Below, piece by piece: positions 26,501-34,650 of a stretch of DNA of 64,000 nt (positions are counted from its first letter, which is position 1; the number at the start of each line of letters is the position of its first letter). The notes beneath the pieces are model-generated. The model was given only the letters and a program-made list of their open reading frames with translations. It was not told the DNA's origin and made no database searches. Both the position numbers and the translations under genes were made by a program. The DNA is taken from assembly GCF_046600735.1 (NCBI RefSeq), contig NZ_JBJMAW010000013.1:1-64000 (forward strand), given 5' to 3'. The stretch comes from Novilysobacter_A longmucuonensis (GTDB taxonomy: Bacteria > Pseudomonadota > Gammaproteobacteria > Xanthomonadales > Xanthomonadaceae).

Positions 26501-27170
26501 CAACGTCTTTCAATGAAATGCTCTTGAGCGAAAGGCCGAAGCTCGCGACATAAAGGTGATGAAGTGCCGCCCATAGAAACGCTGCTGCAAACGCGCAGAT
26601 CCCCAGGTTGAAGCCGTTGCTGAGCGCGAACGGAGTAAAGAAGTCGCCACTCATGATGTCCTCTCGCCGACTAAACACATACCAAAGCGCGAGAATTCCA
26701 AGTGTTATAAAAAGCGACTTGACTGCCGACCACACACCAGGCGACTGAATTCTCTTGAAGCGAGACAGCGGGAGTCTATTTGCGTCAGCTCCATAGAGCA
26801 TCTGCTGCAGAATGCTTCGCTCAATCTCTTGACGGCTCACCCCCGCCCCCTCCGAATCCGCCTCGGGGATGAAAGCAGCGAGAGAGATATGAAGCGCAGG
26901 TCGCTGATATTTCTTCAAGAAGGTTTGGATGATACTGCTCTTTCCCGAGCCATAGGGGCCAGTCAGGGCTATGTTGAAAACCTTCGTATTGCTCGTCGCA
27001 AACAGAATTGCTTCGGAGTACACGCCGGCCTTGTCTGCCTTGTCAGTGGGCGCGAGGTCTACAAAATTCGCCTGAATGTCGGCGGAGCGATCTTTGCTTT
27101 CCAGCCATGACCACATGCGAATGAGATTGTGGGAAAGTTGTCGCGCAATGGGAACGATGGCTTTTTTCAT
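23559..27170 (-). CDS. YobI/KAP-type membrane P-loop NTPase
   Basis: A 1203-residue protein with Walker A GPYGSGKSS (71-79) and Walker B LVIIEDLDRF (254-263). Two hydrophobic segments lie between them (about 152-167 and 187-207), the insertion that defines KAP-family NTPases; the layout is that of YobI-like proteins. DDMFVNTDRTKFFEFIIPVIPI resembles a KAP sensor region. A coiled coil (EAEYRTEIADLERRLEVAERQ) and about 650 residues of helical repeats follow. KAP ATPases sit at the inner membrane and have been linked to plasmid and phage exclusion. The gene is visibly AT-richer than all its neighbours, pointing to separate acquisition. Island repeat copy 2 is 242 bases upstream. Confidence 0.7.
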   Translation of the reverse strand: MKKAIVPIARQLSHNLIRMWSWLESKDRSADIQANFVDLAPTDKADKAGVYSEAILFATSNTKVFNIALTGPYGSGKSSIIQTFLKKYQRPALHISLAAFIPEADSEGAGVSRQEIERSILQQMLYGADANRLPLSRFKRIQSPGVWSAVKSLFITLGILALWYVFSRREDIMSGDFFTPFALSNGFNLGICAFAAAFLWAALHHLYVASFGLSLKSISLKDVEIRPAHEDQTSVLNRHLDEIIYFFQSTDYDLVIIEDLDRFNDAEIFVTLRELNSLVNENAGVKRPVRFIYALRDDMFVNTDRTKFFEFIIPVIPIINSSNSIDMVLRQGRRLEIDGRLDRQFLREVSRYLNDLRLIQNIFNEYAIYVAHLEADGESLLDASKLLAILIYKNVYPRDFEQLHRGAGNLAEILNRQDKLIREGEAEYRTEIADLERRLEVAERQTPTDLKELRQIYAMALVEMLPAGFIGVGINPQSLIAAQELVGHDVFEKLIGGQRLYCRYGQGQFQQFDISKLQSEVDPQKSYLERKEEIESKTDEAKNKILHRIQDLRSKISKLRTAKLNELLRLNADRVEDVFKAFGEKGELARFLILEGHLDDTYYQYTSLFHSGRLSPNDNRFLIQIRAFVTPEPSFSIDNPKEVIAAMRDEDFRQSYALNVKIVDSLLSDPGLYPDQSRKFFELLSSEFERSEEFLEAYYTSGRDVAGLLTGLFKSWKDLVPAAIASANSTSHVSQLVANLPLSSLKSLARDFSALSEFVDANLPGILVNFPELAPERLGCLDFEVEDLAAIKEHTEIVRFMFEESCFKLTISNLEFAYQSILGESDLEPLRERNFTIIRSTNSAPLMGRVERSFDHYLRDILLGLQRNSKEDEPAILAVVCHETLNPDDLRKFLERQTNILSNLEDVPEKWHAMLFESNVIEPTWANCLDFMRADGFNAGSLVAYLDRDFIRSVILQDPMPGDLDSRPLRRFIVEAGALSDASYREYVRALPLPFKNPPQELGATKLRILIDEGKVKFTKESLDQLADDTSLQMLFVAANIDTYLAAPANFALDDDFREELLRSEIDQAAKLEIVKLMDLGALVSLPERSALIGPILDSPNVEISNLNGSIAQSLITNSAPIATQISLFNKYHSLMSDDEVRLVLDRLPEPYSEIKTGYRTPRLKNSPENLDLVAWLDARDLISSWSEDRFFSNDIKVNLYRG

Positions 27171-27412
27171 GCGATCCTGAGCAAGGTAAATTTCGTGATA
27201 CAGGAACCAGGATGGCCGCGTGACGCACCTACAATTTGCGGCGCGTCATTCCAGCTCATTTAATTTTAATCTGGGCACAGTGAATTCGATCAGAGCGGTT
27301 GTACGGGTGGGCCAACGTAATGTAAAGCTAATGGGTTTGCACTTCCACCAACGGAGGGCAAAACTGCAGTCGGCCACATTGGAATGACCGTAATCGGTCG
27401 AAGGCTGCCCGT

Positions 27413-27440
27413 CCCTACCCCCGATAAACATCCCTAATCC
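27413..27440. repeat. Island repeat copy 2 (upstream of the KAP NTPase gene)
   Basis: CCCTACCCCCGATAAAC, then ATCCCTAATCC. GTCGAAGGCTGCCCGT precedes it; ACCGGAGCGGA follows 25 bases on, close to ACCGGA/GGCCGGAAGCGGA after copy 3. The similarity between copies 2 and 3 therefore extends to about 65 bp. The gap 27171-27481 holds no gene. Confidence 0.75.
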
Positions 27441-27481
27441 TTGCATGACCATCCGCCCCTAACCGGAGCGGATTCCGGAGA

Positions 27482-29230
27482 CTAATCGCCTTTGCGAAGA
27501 AGCCACGCAATCTGGCGGCGAGCGGAAGAGATCACGTCATTGAAGAGCATGACGGTGGTATTCGGCTCGACATACTGACTGGATCGAAGATCCCCTCCCT
27601 TCCTTCCTCCTAGCAGCAGCACGCGAATAGTCTTTCCCGATGAGGCTGACAAGTCGTTCCGATAGCCTGTCAGCTGCTGATAGTCGGCATAGGTAAGTCC
27701 GTGATCCGGACGCTTGAATTCGATGAGCAAATATTCCTCATTCAGATTCTCGCTTAAGAGCAGATCCGGCCTCTTTGAAGCATGGTTGCCTTTGTACTGC
27801 TTCCCAAGGTACTCCTCAACCTGCTTTTTCAGAGTCTGATTTGAGCTAAATAAGGAGTATTCCGGGCCAAAGATCCACAATGCATTCTCGATGGCAACGT
27901 GCATCTGGACTTCGCGCGTTTTCGGATCGTCACTGAGTCGTTCAAGCTGATCCAGATACAGCGATCTCGCCTCAGCTTGCTGGACCAGGTGCGCCATGTC
28001 CGCTAGGCCGAAGTCGCCCAGTGCATCGGCGAGGGTGCCAATCTCGCCACGTGAGGCTTCTGCTATGTGCTCCATCAAGGCCCGGTAATCAGACCGCTCC
28101 AAGGCCTCCAACAGGACGAATACCATCGGCTCGACCTTTGACTCAGGTTCTCCATAGAATCGATCAAGCACGCGCTTGATGGCTCTTTCCGCAAATTCGC
28201 GCTTGTATTCTGGCAACTTGGCGAGGCGCTCTTTGACAGCCTTCTGCAAACGGGCCTGCGCTAACTGCATCTCTTGCCCGTAATGAATCTGAAAAGCCTC
28301 TCGTAGACGGGGTTGGAGGTATGCCTCTACTTCCTTCATCAACTCACTGTTCTCCAGCACCTCACCCCATCCGGCGGTGACATGTGGGGCAAGGCCGTCA
28401 GCGTCGATTTCACCGAATAGCTTATTAAGAAGCTTCCTGGGGAAGTCATCGGTACGGTCAAGCCCGAAGAAGCTTGGCTTACCCACTGCCTTGCCGTCGA
28501 CGCGGAGGGTGATGCCCGGCTGTCGTAGACTTGCCTTTCCATCACTGATTGAGAAGCGTAGACGGACGTCTCCCGTTGCCTCCAATGCCTCTGCCTCTTC
28601 GTGGTAAGTACCGCGGACATCGTCAATCCCAAGCTCTTTGCCATTGACGAAGATGCTGAAGTCATCCTCACGACCGTATTCCTGCAAGAGGACTTGGCGC
28701 AGCTTGTCAGGGTCGGGATAGGCAAGCCCCTGATGTAGATCAGTTAGTATGATGTTTGTCTCATGCTCGCTTTCTGGGCAATCTGAGACTTCGTGATTGA
28801 GGGGGAGATGCTCAATATCTTCAGCTTTCGCAAGCTCCTCCAAGGTCAGGTGAATGCGAGACCACCGGCCGCGGGCCTTGGTTTCGAGTCTCATGACGGA
28901 CGCGGCCATTAGACCGGCAAACTTGCCGATGCCCTTGCGACCCTTAATGAGGCGCTTTTTTCCAGCTGTTCGCTCGCCCTTGCCGGCTCGACGATCGCGA
29001 GCGATGAACAGATAATGGCGCCTCAACTCTTCTTCCGTCATGCCGCTGCCATCATCACTAACGGTGATTGGCTCCTGGGTCATGGGGGCTGGCAGGCTGA
29101 TCCTGACTGTGCTCGCGTCAGCATCCCATGCGTTATCCACGAGTTCCTTTATAGCCTTCTCAGTTGACGCGTATTCTTGGCTCAGCAACGTCGCAAGGCG
29201 AGCGTCGACTTGAAAGTGCATCTGATTCAT
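27482..29230 (-). CDS. GHKL ATPase fused to a C-terminal nuclease-like domain
   Basis: This 582-residue protein has the Bergerat fold motifs of Hsp90/MutL ATPases: AIKELVDNAWDAD (26-38), VSDDGSGMTEEE (58-68) and KGRKGIGKFAG (96-106). A helical middle follows. The C-terminus has RPDLLLSENLNEEYLLIEFKRP, a D...ExK restriction-nuclease core. MutL/MORC-like ATPases tied to DNA methyltransferases are a described class of modification-linked defence. The methyltransferase gene lies 49 bases upstream on the same strand, so they form an operon. It probably acts as a DNA clamp with its own cutting domain. Confidence 0.75.
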   Translation of the reverse strand: MNQMHFQVDARLATLLSQEYASTEKAIKELVDNAWDADASTVRISLPAPMTQEPITVSDDGSGMTEEELRRHYLFIARDRRAGKGERTAGKKRLIKGRKGIGKFAGLMAASVMRLETKARGRWSRIHLTLEELAKAEDIEHLPLNHEVSDCPESEHETNIILTDLHQGLAYPDPDKLRQVLLQEYGREDDFSIFVNGKELGIDDVRGTYHEEAEALEATGDVRLRFSISDGKASLRQPGITLRVDGKAVGKPSFFGLDRTDDFPRKLLNKLFGEIDADGLAPHVTAGWGEVLENSELMKEVEAYLQPRLREAFQIHYGQEMQLAQARLQKAVKERLAKLPEYKREFAERAIKRVLDRFYGEPESKVEPMVFVLLEALERSDYRALMEHIAEASRGEIGTLADALGDFGLADMAHLVQQAEARSLYLDQLERLSDDPKTREVQMHVAIENALWIFGPEYSLFSSNQTLKKQVEEYLGKQYKGNHASKRPDLLLSENLNEEYLLIEFKRPDHGLTYADYQQLTGYRNDLSASSGKTIRVLLLGGRKGGDLRSSQYVEPNTTVMLFNDVISSARRQIAWLLRKGD

Positions 29231-29279
29231 GCGCCCCCCTGTCCTTCATCCCGGGTGCCGCGGTTGACGGTGGCTCCCA

Positions 29280-32141
29280 TCATGCTGACCTTGCCAAGTT
29301 AAACGCCAGCAGGCGTTCGAGCACTTCCTCTTCGCTCAGCGGCCAGCTCCACCCGTAGGCATGAGCTACGGCCTCATCGAGCTCGTCGTGGAGAGACACA
29401 AGCCAGTCAGGCCGCTCGTTGTACAGAGCGGTGATGGTACGAGCTGCCAGTTGCTTCTCGAACCCAGACTTGGCCACAGGCCTGCTGGGATAGCCCGGCG
29501 TTGGCTCGTCCACCCAATCGACCCATTGCTGAGGGTTCAGCCAAGCATCCCGACGGTTTAGAAGGGTCTTAGCCAGCTCGGCGATTTTCTTTGTCCGGGG
29601 ATCCCCCAACACCGTCTTGAGCGGCAGGTTGGGCGTGAGGCCATCGGGGAAGGGGAACGCTTCGAAGGTCGTTGTCGATGTGTACCGAGGATCGTTGCCC
29701 ACCCCCATTCGGGTTCCAGCTCGCAACGCCCACGCCTCATGGATCTTCGACTGGAGAATCCCTAACATGAAGTCATCGTCGCGAGCGATCGCATAGACAG
29801 ATCCACTGGGCAGCATCTCCGGGGACATCCAAGCAAACACTCGATGCTTGGAGACTTCTGGGGTGGCGATCCATCGGGTCAGTGGAGCCAGAGTCTTCCG
29901 CATCTGGGGACGGGGCCGCTGATGCCTCCACCACGCGCCTTGGGCGGCTACCTCTCTGCGCTTGCCAGCTGACGCCACTGCTGTTTTGAGATGCTTGAAC
30001 GGTGCCTCGAACAGCATCGCCACCTTCTGCTCCATTTCAACGCCGAAATCGATCAACCAGGCATCAGTTGGCCTGCGAACCAGGTCCATGCCGTTGAGCC
30101 AACGACGCAGGATTGCGCTATTGGGTTTGCCGTGCGGGTTAGGCAGCGTCAACCACTCCCGCGCTGTCTCGGCAGGGACTTCGAACGGACCACCGAGTTT
30201 CACACCCTGGAAGCAAAGCCCCTTGTTCTGAGCCAAGGACTTGGCTTGGGTTAGATCCAGCTCCACCCCACCGAAAGCCTGTGCGTGGAGGTCCGGATAG
30301 ATGGTCTGTACTTCCTGGCCATCGAGCCGCGCGGGCGCGCTGGACTGACCGAAGGCGACCAGGGAGACCCGCACCGCTGTGCCCTTGTCCCACCACTCCT
30401 CATCGCTCCAGGCGTCGTAGATCCGCGACTGTTCAACGATGCGGGCTAGCGAGAGGCGATTGGCTCCGCCTCGAATGCTGTTGGTGGCGACCAAGCCAGC
30501 ACGGTGGGTTGTGCCGGTCTCGATGGCATCCGTCGCACGCTCGAACCAGTAGCAGACGAAATCCGCCCCTTCGGAGACACGGCCGTCGTATGCTTCGCGC
30601 AAGGCTTGGACGTACTCCTCCCCTAGTTCGCGCAGGAGCTTTTTGTTCCCGATGAAGGGCGGATTGCCCACGATGACATCGGCTTGCGGCCAGGCGGCAG
30701 GAGCTTTTCCGGTGATCAAGGCGTCTCGGCACTGGATCTGATCCAGCGGATGGAGGATGGGGTTTTTCCTCGCGCCGTAGCCGTTCTGAACCATCCATTG
30801 GAGCTCACCGATCCATACGGTGATGCGGGCAAGCTCGGCGGCGTACTCATTGAGTTCAATGCCCGTGACCTGAGCAGGCCCTACTCCGAGGATCTGGCGC
30901 TCCAGCCCCATCTCCGAGGCTTCAATCATGACGCGGTGCTCGAGGTCTTTCAGAGCCCTCAGCGACATGAACAAGAAATTGCCGGAGCCACAAGCCGGGT
31001 CAAGAACCTTGAAAGCACGCAGACGATCTAGGAAGTCAGAGAAGCGCTGCTTGGCCTGGTTGTGAGCCTGAGTGCGCGCACCCTTCTCCGCTTTGCTCAA
31101 ACCCTGCCGGGACCCGTGCAGATTGGCCCTGCTCATCAGGTCGGCCAGCACTGCCTTTTCCTCTTCCCAAGCCATCAGCCAGGGCTGGCTGACCACAGGT
31201 CGGACGATCTTCATGATCGTCTCGGGGTCGGTGTAATGAGCGCCCAACTGGGAACGCTTTTCCGGGTCAAGGCCTCGCTCGAAAAGCGTGCCGAAGATCG
31301 AGGGGTCGATTTGGTCCCAAGACAGATGGCAGGCAGCCAGAAGCGTGCGCAGCTCCTCGCGGTCCAGTGGCAAGGTGGTGTCGTCGTTGAACAAGCCACC
31401 GTTGAACCACTCAACCTTGACGAAGCCGGCCTGTCCTCCCGTACGCATGGCTTCAAACAGTTGGGCTGCGTTTGACTGGAACGCGGCAGGATCGTCTTGT
31501 GACGCGGTTACCATCCGTGTAAACAGCTGGTCGGGCAGCAGGCCGATGTCCTCGGCGAACATGCAAAATACTAGACGGTTGAGGAAGTGGGCGACTTCCT
31601 GGGCAGCATGGTTTCGGCCTCTCAATGTCCAAGCCAGGGCCGCGAACTTCTGTGCGGCCTCCTTGGTGATGTCGGAGCGCTTGGTCCCGGGACGCAGCTC
31701 TTCGGGGTTGTGGAACATCGCCCGGACCTTGCGCAGGACCTCGGACTGGACCAAGTCCTCCACCGTGAAGCGATGAACTTCCTTCACCGTGTTGGTAAAG
31801 TTGGTATGGATCTCGATGGTTTGAAGGTCGGAGACAACCAGCAGAGGCGGGTTCTGCAGATCGTCGGAGTACATCTTGAGCTGGGCATAGGCGTCTTGAA
31901 GACTGCGCCCGGTCCCCTTGGCCTCCCAGCCGAAGAAGCCTTTTTTCCAGGCGTCGGCGAAGCCTTTGCCGCCTACCGTCTTCTCCGCCCCGTATTCAAA
32001 GGCGAACCAAGACCGGGTGGGATCTGCCTCCCTGGGCGTCTTATGCCCGACAAGCAGGCACATATCATTGAAGAAGGACTGCGCCTCGGCGCGCTCCTTC
32101 CCGCCTCCTTGCCACTTGGCGATGAACTCATTCGGTGTCAT
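29280..32141 (-). CDS. MmeI-like (type IIL) DNA methyltransferase-endonuclease
   Basis: A 953-residue protein with the MmeI-family layout. The N-terminal nuclease shows FADAWKKGFFGWEAKG (Asp63, Glu73, Lys75, the D-ExK site). A helical spacer follows, then an adenine-N6 methyltransferase with DPACGSGNFLFMSL (motif I) and VIVGNPPFIGNKK (NPPF motif IV), and a C-terminal target-recognition region with SPEMLPSGSVYAIARDDDF and KLPLKT-like segments. Such enzymes methylate one strand and cut at a fixed distance. The start MTPNEF at 32141 fits family N-termini better than 32168. The GHKL ATPase is co-directional and 49 bases downstream. Island repeat copy 3 is 241 bases upstream. Confidence 0.85.
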   Translation of the reverse strand: MTPNEFIAKWQGGGKERAEAQSFFNDMCLLVGHKTPREADPTRSWFAFEYGAEKTVGGKGFADAWKKGFFGWEAKGTGRSLQDAYAQLKMYSDDLQNPPLLVVSDLQTIEIHTNFTNTVKEVHRFTVEDLVQSEVLRKVRAMFHNPEELRPGTKRSDITKEAAQKFAALAWTLRGRNHAAQEVAHFLNRLVFCMFAEDIGLLPDQLFTRMVTASQDDPAAFQSNAAQLFEAMRTGGQAGFVKVEWFNGGLFNDDTTLPLDREELRTLLAACHLSWDQIDPSIFGTLFERGLDPEKRSQLGAHYTDPETIMKIVRPVVSQPWLMAWEEEKAVLADLMSRANLHGSRQGLSKAEKGARTQAHNQAKQRFSDFLDRLRAFKVLDPACGSGNFLFMSLRALKDLEHRVMIEASEMGLERQILGVGPAQVTGIELNEYAAELARITVWIGELQWMVQNGYGARKNPILHPLDQIQCRDALITGKAPAAWPQADVIVGNPPFIGNKKLLRELGEEYVQALREAYDGRVSEGADFVCYWFERATDAIETGTTHRAGLVATNSIRGGANRLSLARIVEQSRIYDAWSDEEWWDKGTAVRVSLVAFGQSSAPARLDGQEVQTIYPDLHAQAFGGVELDLTQAKSLAQNKGLCFQGVKLGGPFEVPAETAREWLTLPNPHGKPNSAILRRWLNGMDLVRRPTDAWLIDFGVEMEQKVAMLFEAPFKHLKTAVASAGKRREVAAQGAWWRHQRPRPQMRKTLAPLTRWIATPEVSKHRVFAWMSPEMLPSGSVYAIARDDDFMLGILQSKIHEAWALRAGTRMGVGNDPRYTSTTTFEAFPFPDGLTPNLPLKTVLGDPRTKKIAELAKTLLNRRDAWLNPQQWVDWVDEPTPGYPSRPVAKSGFEKQLAARTITALYNERPDWLVSLHDELDEAVAHAYGWSWPLSEEEVLERLLAFNLARSA

Positions 32142-32382
32142 GTTCAACCCCCTGGACATGGCAATCATACGACGGGCCAGAACACGCCCTTAGGTCACCA
32201 GCGCCGAGACTCGTCGGAGGCGCAGATTGGCGCACCCAACTGTGGCTCCTCCATGGAAAGAAGGCGGTCTGCCCTGCTCGGCGGCATACCGGTGGCTGGT
32301 AGAAGCCTTCGGGCTGCGCAATGAGCAGGCGCACGTTCGCCAAGTGCGGTCCGAAGACTACCGGTTAGGCAGCGTACGCCCC

Positions 32383-32410
32383 CCCTGCCCCCGATAAACC
32401 TCCCTAATCC
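32383..32410. repeat. Island repeat copy 3 (upstream of the methyltransferase operon)
   Basis: CCCTGCCCCCGATAAAC then CTCCCTAATCC, 26 of 28 identical to copy 2. The following bases (GTGAGCATCGCCTC then GGCCGGAAGCGGA) align with those after copy 2. The gap 32142-32520 otherwise lacks genes. Confidence 0.75.
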
Positions 32411-32520
32411 GGACGTGAGCATCGCCTCTTGGCCGGAAGCGGAGGCGCATCGCAGAACGCTCGTTGCGGCGCACCTCGGTGGCACTGCGGTTGGAGGCGT
32501 GCGAGGCAATCCCTCCGCTT

Positions 32521-33549
32521 CTAGCCCGGAATCAATTGAACGCGCTTTGTTTCATTGCCGGCCGCATCGTGCAAGATGAGCTGGCCACGTCTCGTGCGCT
32601 GCAAAAAGGCCGCGTAGTGCTCGTTCGCCTCGGGCGCGTGGGCAGGCATCTGTCCCTGAATCGCTTGGTCAACCGTCTGCGCCAGGGTTCGCGTCGTCCA
32701 ACATTTGCCCAGCGCAATCTCGCCCATTTTGGTGCTGCCGATGGTTCCCGAGTACACCCCTAAAAGCTTGAACTGCTTGATGCGAGCATCCTCGACATTG
32801 TCGTGATCGTAGTGCTCTAGGGCCGAAGTGTCGCCGCGCCTCACCGCTTCGATGAACGCGTTGCCCTGCGCGTTCCTCGCACGCATCATTTGATGATCCT
32901 CGGAGATCAGCACGGGTGCACCGGACATCCCTGCGCGACTGAGGGAGTCGATCAGGACCACCCGATCATGCAGAGGTACGGCAGGCTCGGTCGCGATGCT
33001 GCCGCGCTTCCATACGGGCAAGTAGTACGGCGACTGTGCACCGAACTCGGCCTCGAGGTCTGCCTTGCTGAAGGGATAGCCCAGAATGAAGACGTCCTTC
33101 GCCACGGCTTCCACGATCTTGGCATCGTCCTCCACCGAATGGATATCCACGAAGTAGAAGTACTCCTCTAAGGCCTCCGGAAGCTCAATCAGTGCGATGT
33201 CCACAGCATGACGATCCGGGTGCTCGTACCAGCGCGGCTTCATGTCGGCATCGTAAAGCGGGACGGAAAGCTCGGAGACGCTATTCGTCCGACTAAGCAG
33301 CGTCACCTTCAAATAGTGCGGGGATGGGTTGATTGCCTTGCTGGGATCGACGGGATTCAAACCACTAACCACATGCCAGTTGGTGATCAGCAAAATCGCG
33401 CCCTTGACGCGAACGAAGAATCCCGTGGCGTGACTACGCAACAGATGCGCACCATCTAGTCGCACACAGAAGCTCTGCAAGTAGCTGGTGGCCCGCGAAA
33501 GTGAATGGATCATCGTTGACGTATTTTTAGAAAGGCTCATTTTATACAT
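32521..33549 (-). CDS. Trypsin-like serine protease, cytoplasmic
   Basis: The 342-residue protein carries a full chymotrypsin-fold triad: His59 in LLITNWHVVSG, Asp117 in HAVDIALIELP and Ser209 in AGMSGAPVL. No signal peptide or PDZ domain is visible, so it is a lone intracellular protease of about 250 residues plus a basic tail (RTRRGQLILHDAAGNETKRVQ). Trypsin-like proteases in defence islands commonly serve as effectors activated by sensor proteins. No sensor gene is directly adjacent. Repeat copy 4 lies 161 bases upstream. The second start at 33540 is equally possible. Confidence 0.75.
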   Translation of the reverse strand: MYKMSLSKNTSTMIHSLSRATSYLQSFCVRLDGAHLLRSHATGFFVRVKGAILLITNWHVVSGLNPVDPSKAINPSPHYLKVTLLSRTNSVSELSVPLYDADMKPRWYEHPDRHAVDIALIELPEALEEYFYFVDIHSVEDDAKIVEAVAKDVFILGYPFSKADLEAEFGAQSPYYLPVWKRGSIATEPAVPLHDRVVLIDSLSRAGMSGAPVLISEDHQMMRARNAQGNAFIEAVRRGDTSALEHYDHDNVEDARIKQFKLLGVYSGTIGSTKMGEIALGKCWTTRTLAQTVDQAIQGQMPAHAPEANEHYAAFLQRTRRGQLILHDAAGNETKRVQLIPG

Positions 33550-33710
33550 GCGTGCGACCGGTTTCGCGCGCAGTCGCGTTTGTGTCCGAAGTAAGCTCCA
33601 CCACTACGACCAATGGCGGACGGCACTCCAAGGTCCCGGATTAAGCCGCAGCTTGACTGCGGGGCCGCGGCTTCATAGATCAGTGTCGCCTCGGGACAAG
33701 GCTGGCCCGG

Positions 33711-33738
33711 CCCTACCCTCGATAACCCTCCCTTATCC
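33711..33738. repeat. Island repeat copy 4 (between protease and HU genes)
   Basis: CCCTACCCTCGATAACC then CTCCCTTATCC, 24 of 28 identical to copy 2, preceded by CAAGGCTGGCCCGG. It sits between the divergent protease (minus) and HU (plus) genes, so it could serve either. The gap 33550-33872 has no other gene. Confidence 0.65.
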
Positions 33739-33872
33739 GGCTGCCGGCGCCCGCCAGGGTGCACCACGGCTAAGCGCGCCGGTCGCAACCGAACCCGTTA
33801 CCCTTTCCTACGAGCCGTTTTGGGGCATCGGCTCGTCCACATCCCGCCCCGAACACTGGAGAAGCAGCACCC

Positions 33873-34214
33873 ATGGCGAAGGCACCCACCAACCGCATCA
33901 AGCCGATCACCGAGCCGTTGAACAAGACGCAGCTCATCGCGTTCATTGCAGTGCGCACTGAGCTCAGCAACCGTGAAGTCCGCGATGTTCTGTCCGCACT
34001 GGACGATGCCGCGAAGGCATCGCTGCACAAGAAGGGCGCCGGCCAGTTCACCATCCCTGGGCTGCTGAAGATCACGTCCGTGAAGGTGCCGGCCAAGCCG
34101 CGCCGCAAGGGGATCAATCCCTTTACCAAGGAAGAGCAGGTCTTCGCCGCGAAGCCCGCTAGCACCAAAATCAAGGTTCGTCCGTTGAAGGCCCTCAAGG
34201 ATGCCGCAAACTGA
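33873..34214 (+). CDS. HU-family DNA-binding protein
   Basis: A 113-residue histone-like protein. LNKTQLIAFIAVRTELSNREVRDVLSALDDAA is the dimer-forming helical part and KGAGQFTIPGLLKITSVKVPAKPRRKGINPFT the beta arm (GxxxFxxPG...RkGrNP.T). It has a basic N-terminal extension and C-terminal tail, as in Xanthomonad HU variants. It bends DNA non-specifically and may be a nucleoid protein or recombinase accessory factor. A perfect 9-bp hairpin follows the stop. It is the last intact gene of the island. Confidence 0.85.
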   Translation: MAKAPTNRIKPITEPLNKTQLIAFIAVRTELSNREVRDVLSALDDAAKASLHKKGAGQFTIPGLLKITSVKVPAKPRRKGINPFTKEEQVFAAKPASTKIKVRPLKALKDAAN

Positions 34215-34227
34215 GTCCGTCGGTTCC

Positions 34228-34257
34228 CCTCTCCAGTGGCCGCGGTCGCTGGAGAGG
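34228..34257 (+). terminator. Hairpin after the HU gene, probable terminator
   Basis: CCTCTCCAG and CTGGAGAGG pair over 9 bases, 14 bases after the HU stop. There is no T-run after it, so it may act as a weak or Rho-assisted terminator or just stabilise the transcript. Confidence 0.5.
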
Positions 34258-34334
34258 TGCCATTAGGTAGACATGAAGCCTGATCGGCCGCCATGAACGG
34301 TCAGCATCACTGAGAGCCCCAACTTGAACCTCAT

Positions 34335-34650
34335 GAGTTCCTCGCCGCCCAGCTGCCGACACTGCGCGCCGATCAGATCAACGTCCACTTCGCGAAGACC
34401 GACTCGCACGGGACGGATCCGGTGAGCAAATTGAAGCGCGGAAATTTCTACGACTGGCAACCCCGCTTCGCTACACCGCCGAGCACCTGGTGGCCCAATA
34501 AGACGGTGGCCGGGACGTGGCCGGCAACATCGCTGCTGCGTGTTGGATATGCAACTCGCGTCGGCACAAACGCAAATCGCCCCTGCCCTGGATGCTTATC
34601 GGACCGTCGTGCAGAGTCGCGTGGTTGCGCACACGGGCAAGACGTGCGAG
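34335..34650 (+). pseudogene. Decayed HNH endonuclease gene
   Basis: Fragments in shifting frames read LPTLRADQINVHFAKTDS, then RYTAEHLVAQ-stop-DGGRDVAGNIAAACWICNSRRHKRK, then DAYRTVVQSRVVAHTGK. The middle piece has the HNH signature: His in EHL, Asn in GN, Cys-x-x-Cys-like CWICN and NSRRH. At least one in-frame TAA and two frameshifts break it. HNH genes of this short type are common on mobile elements; here it marks the decayed right edge of the island. Confidence 0.6.
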
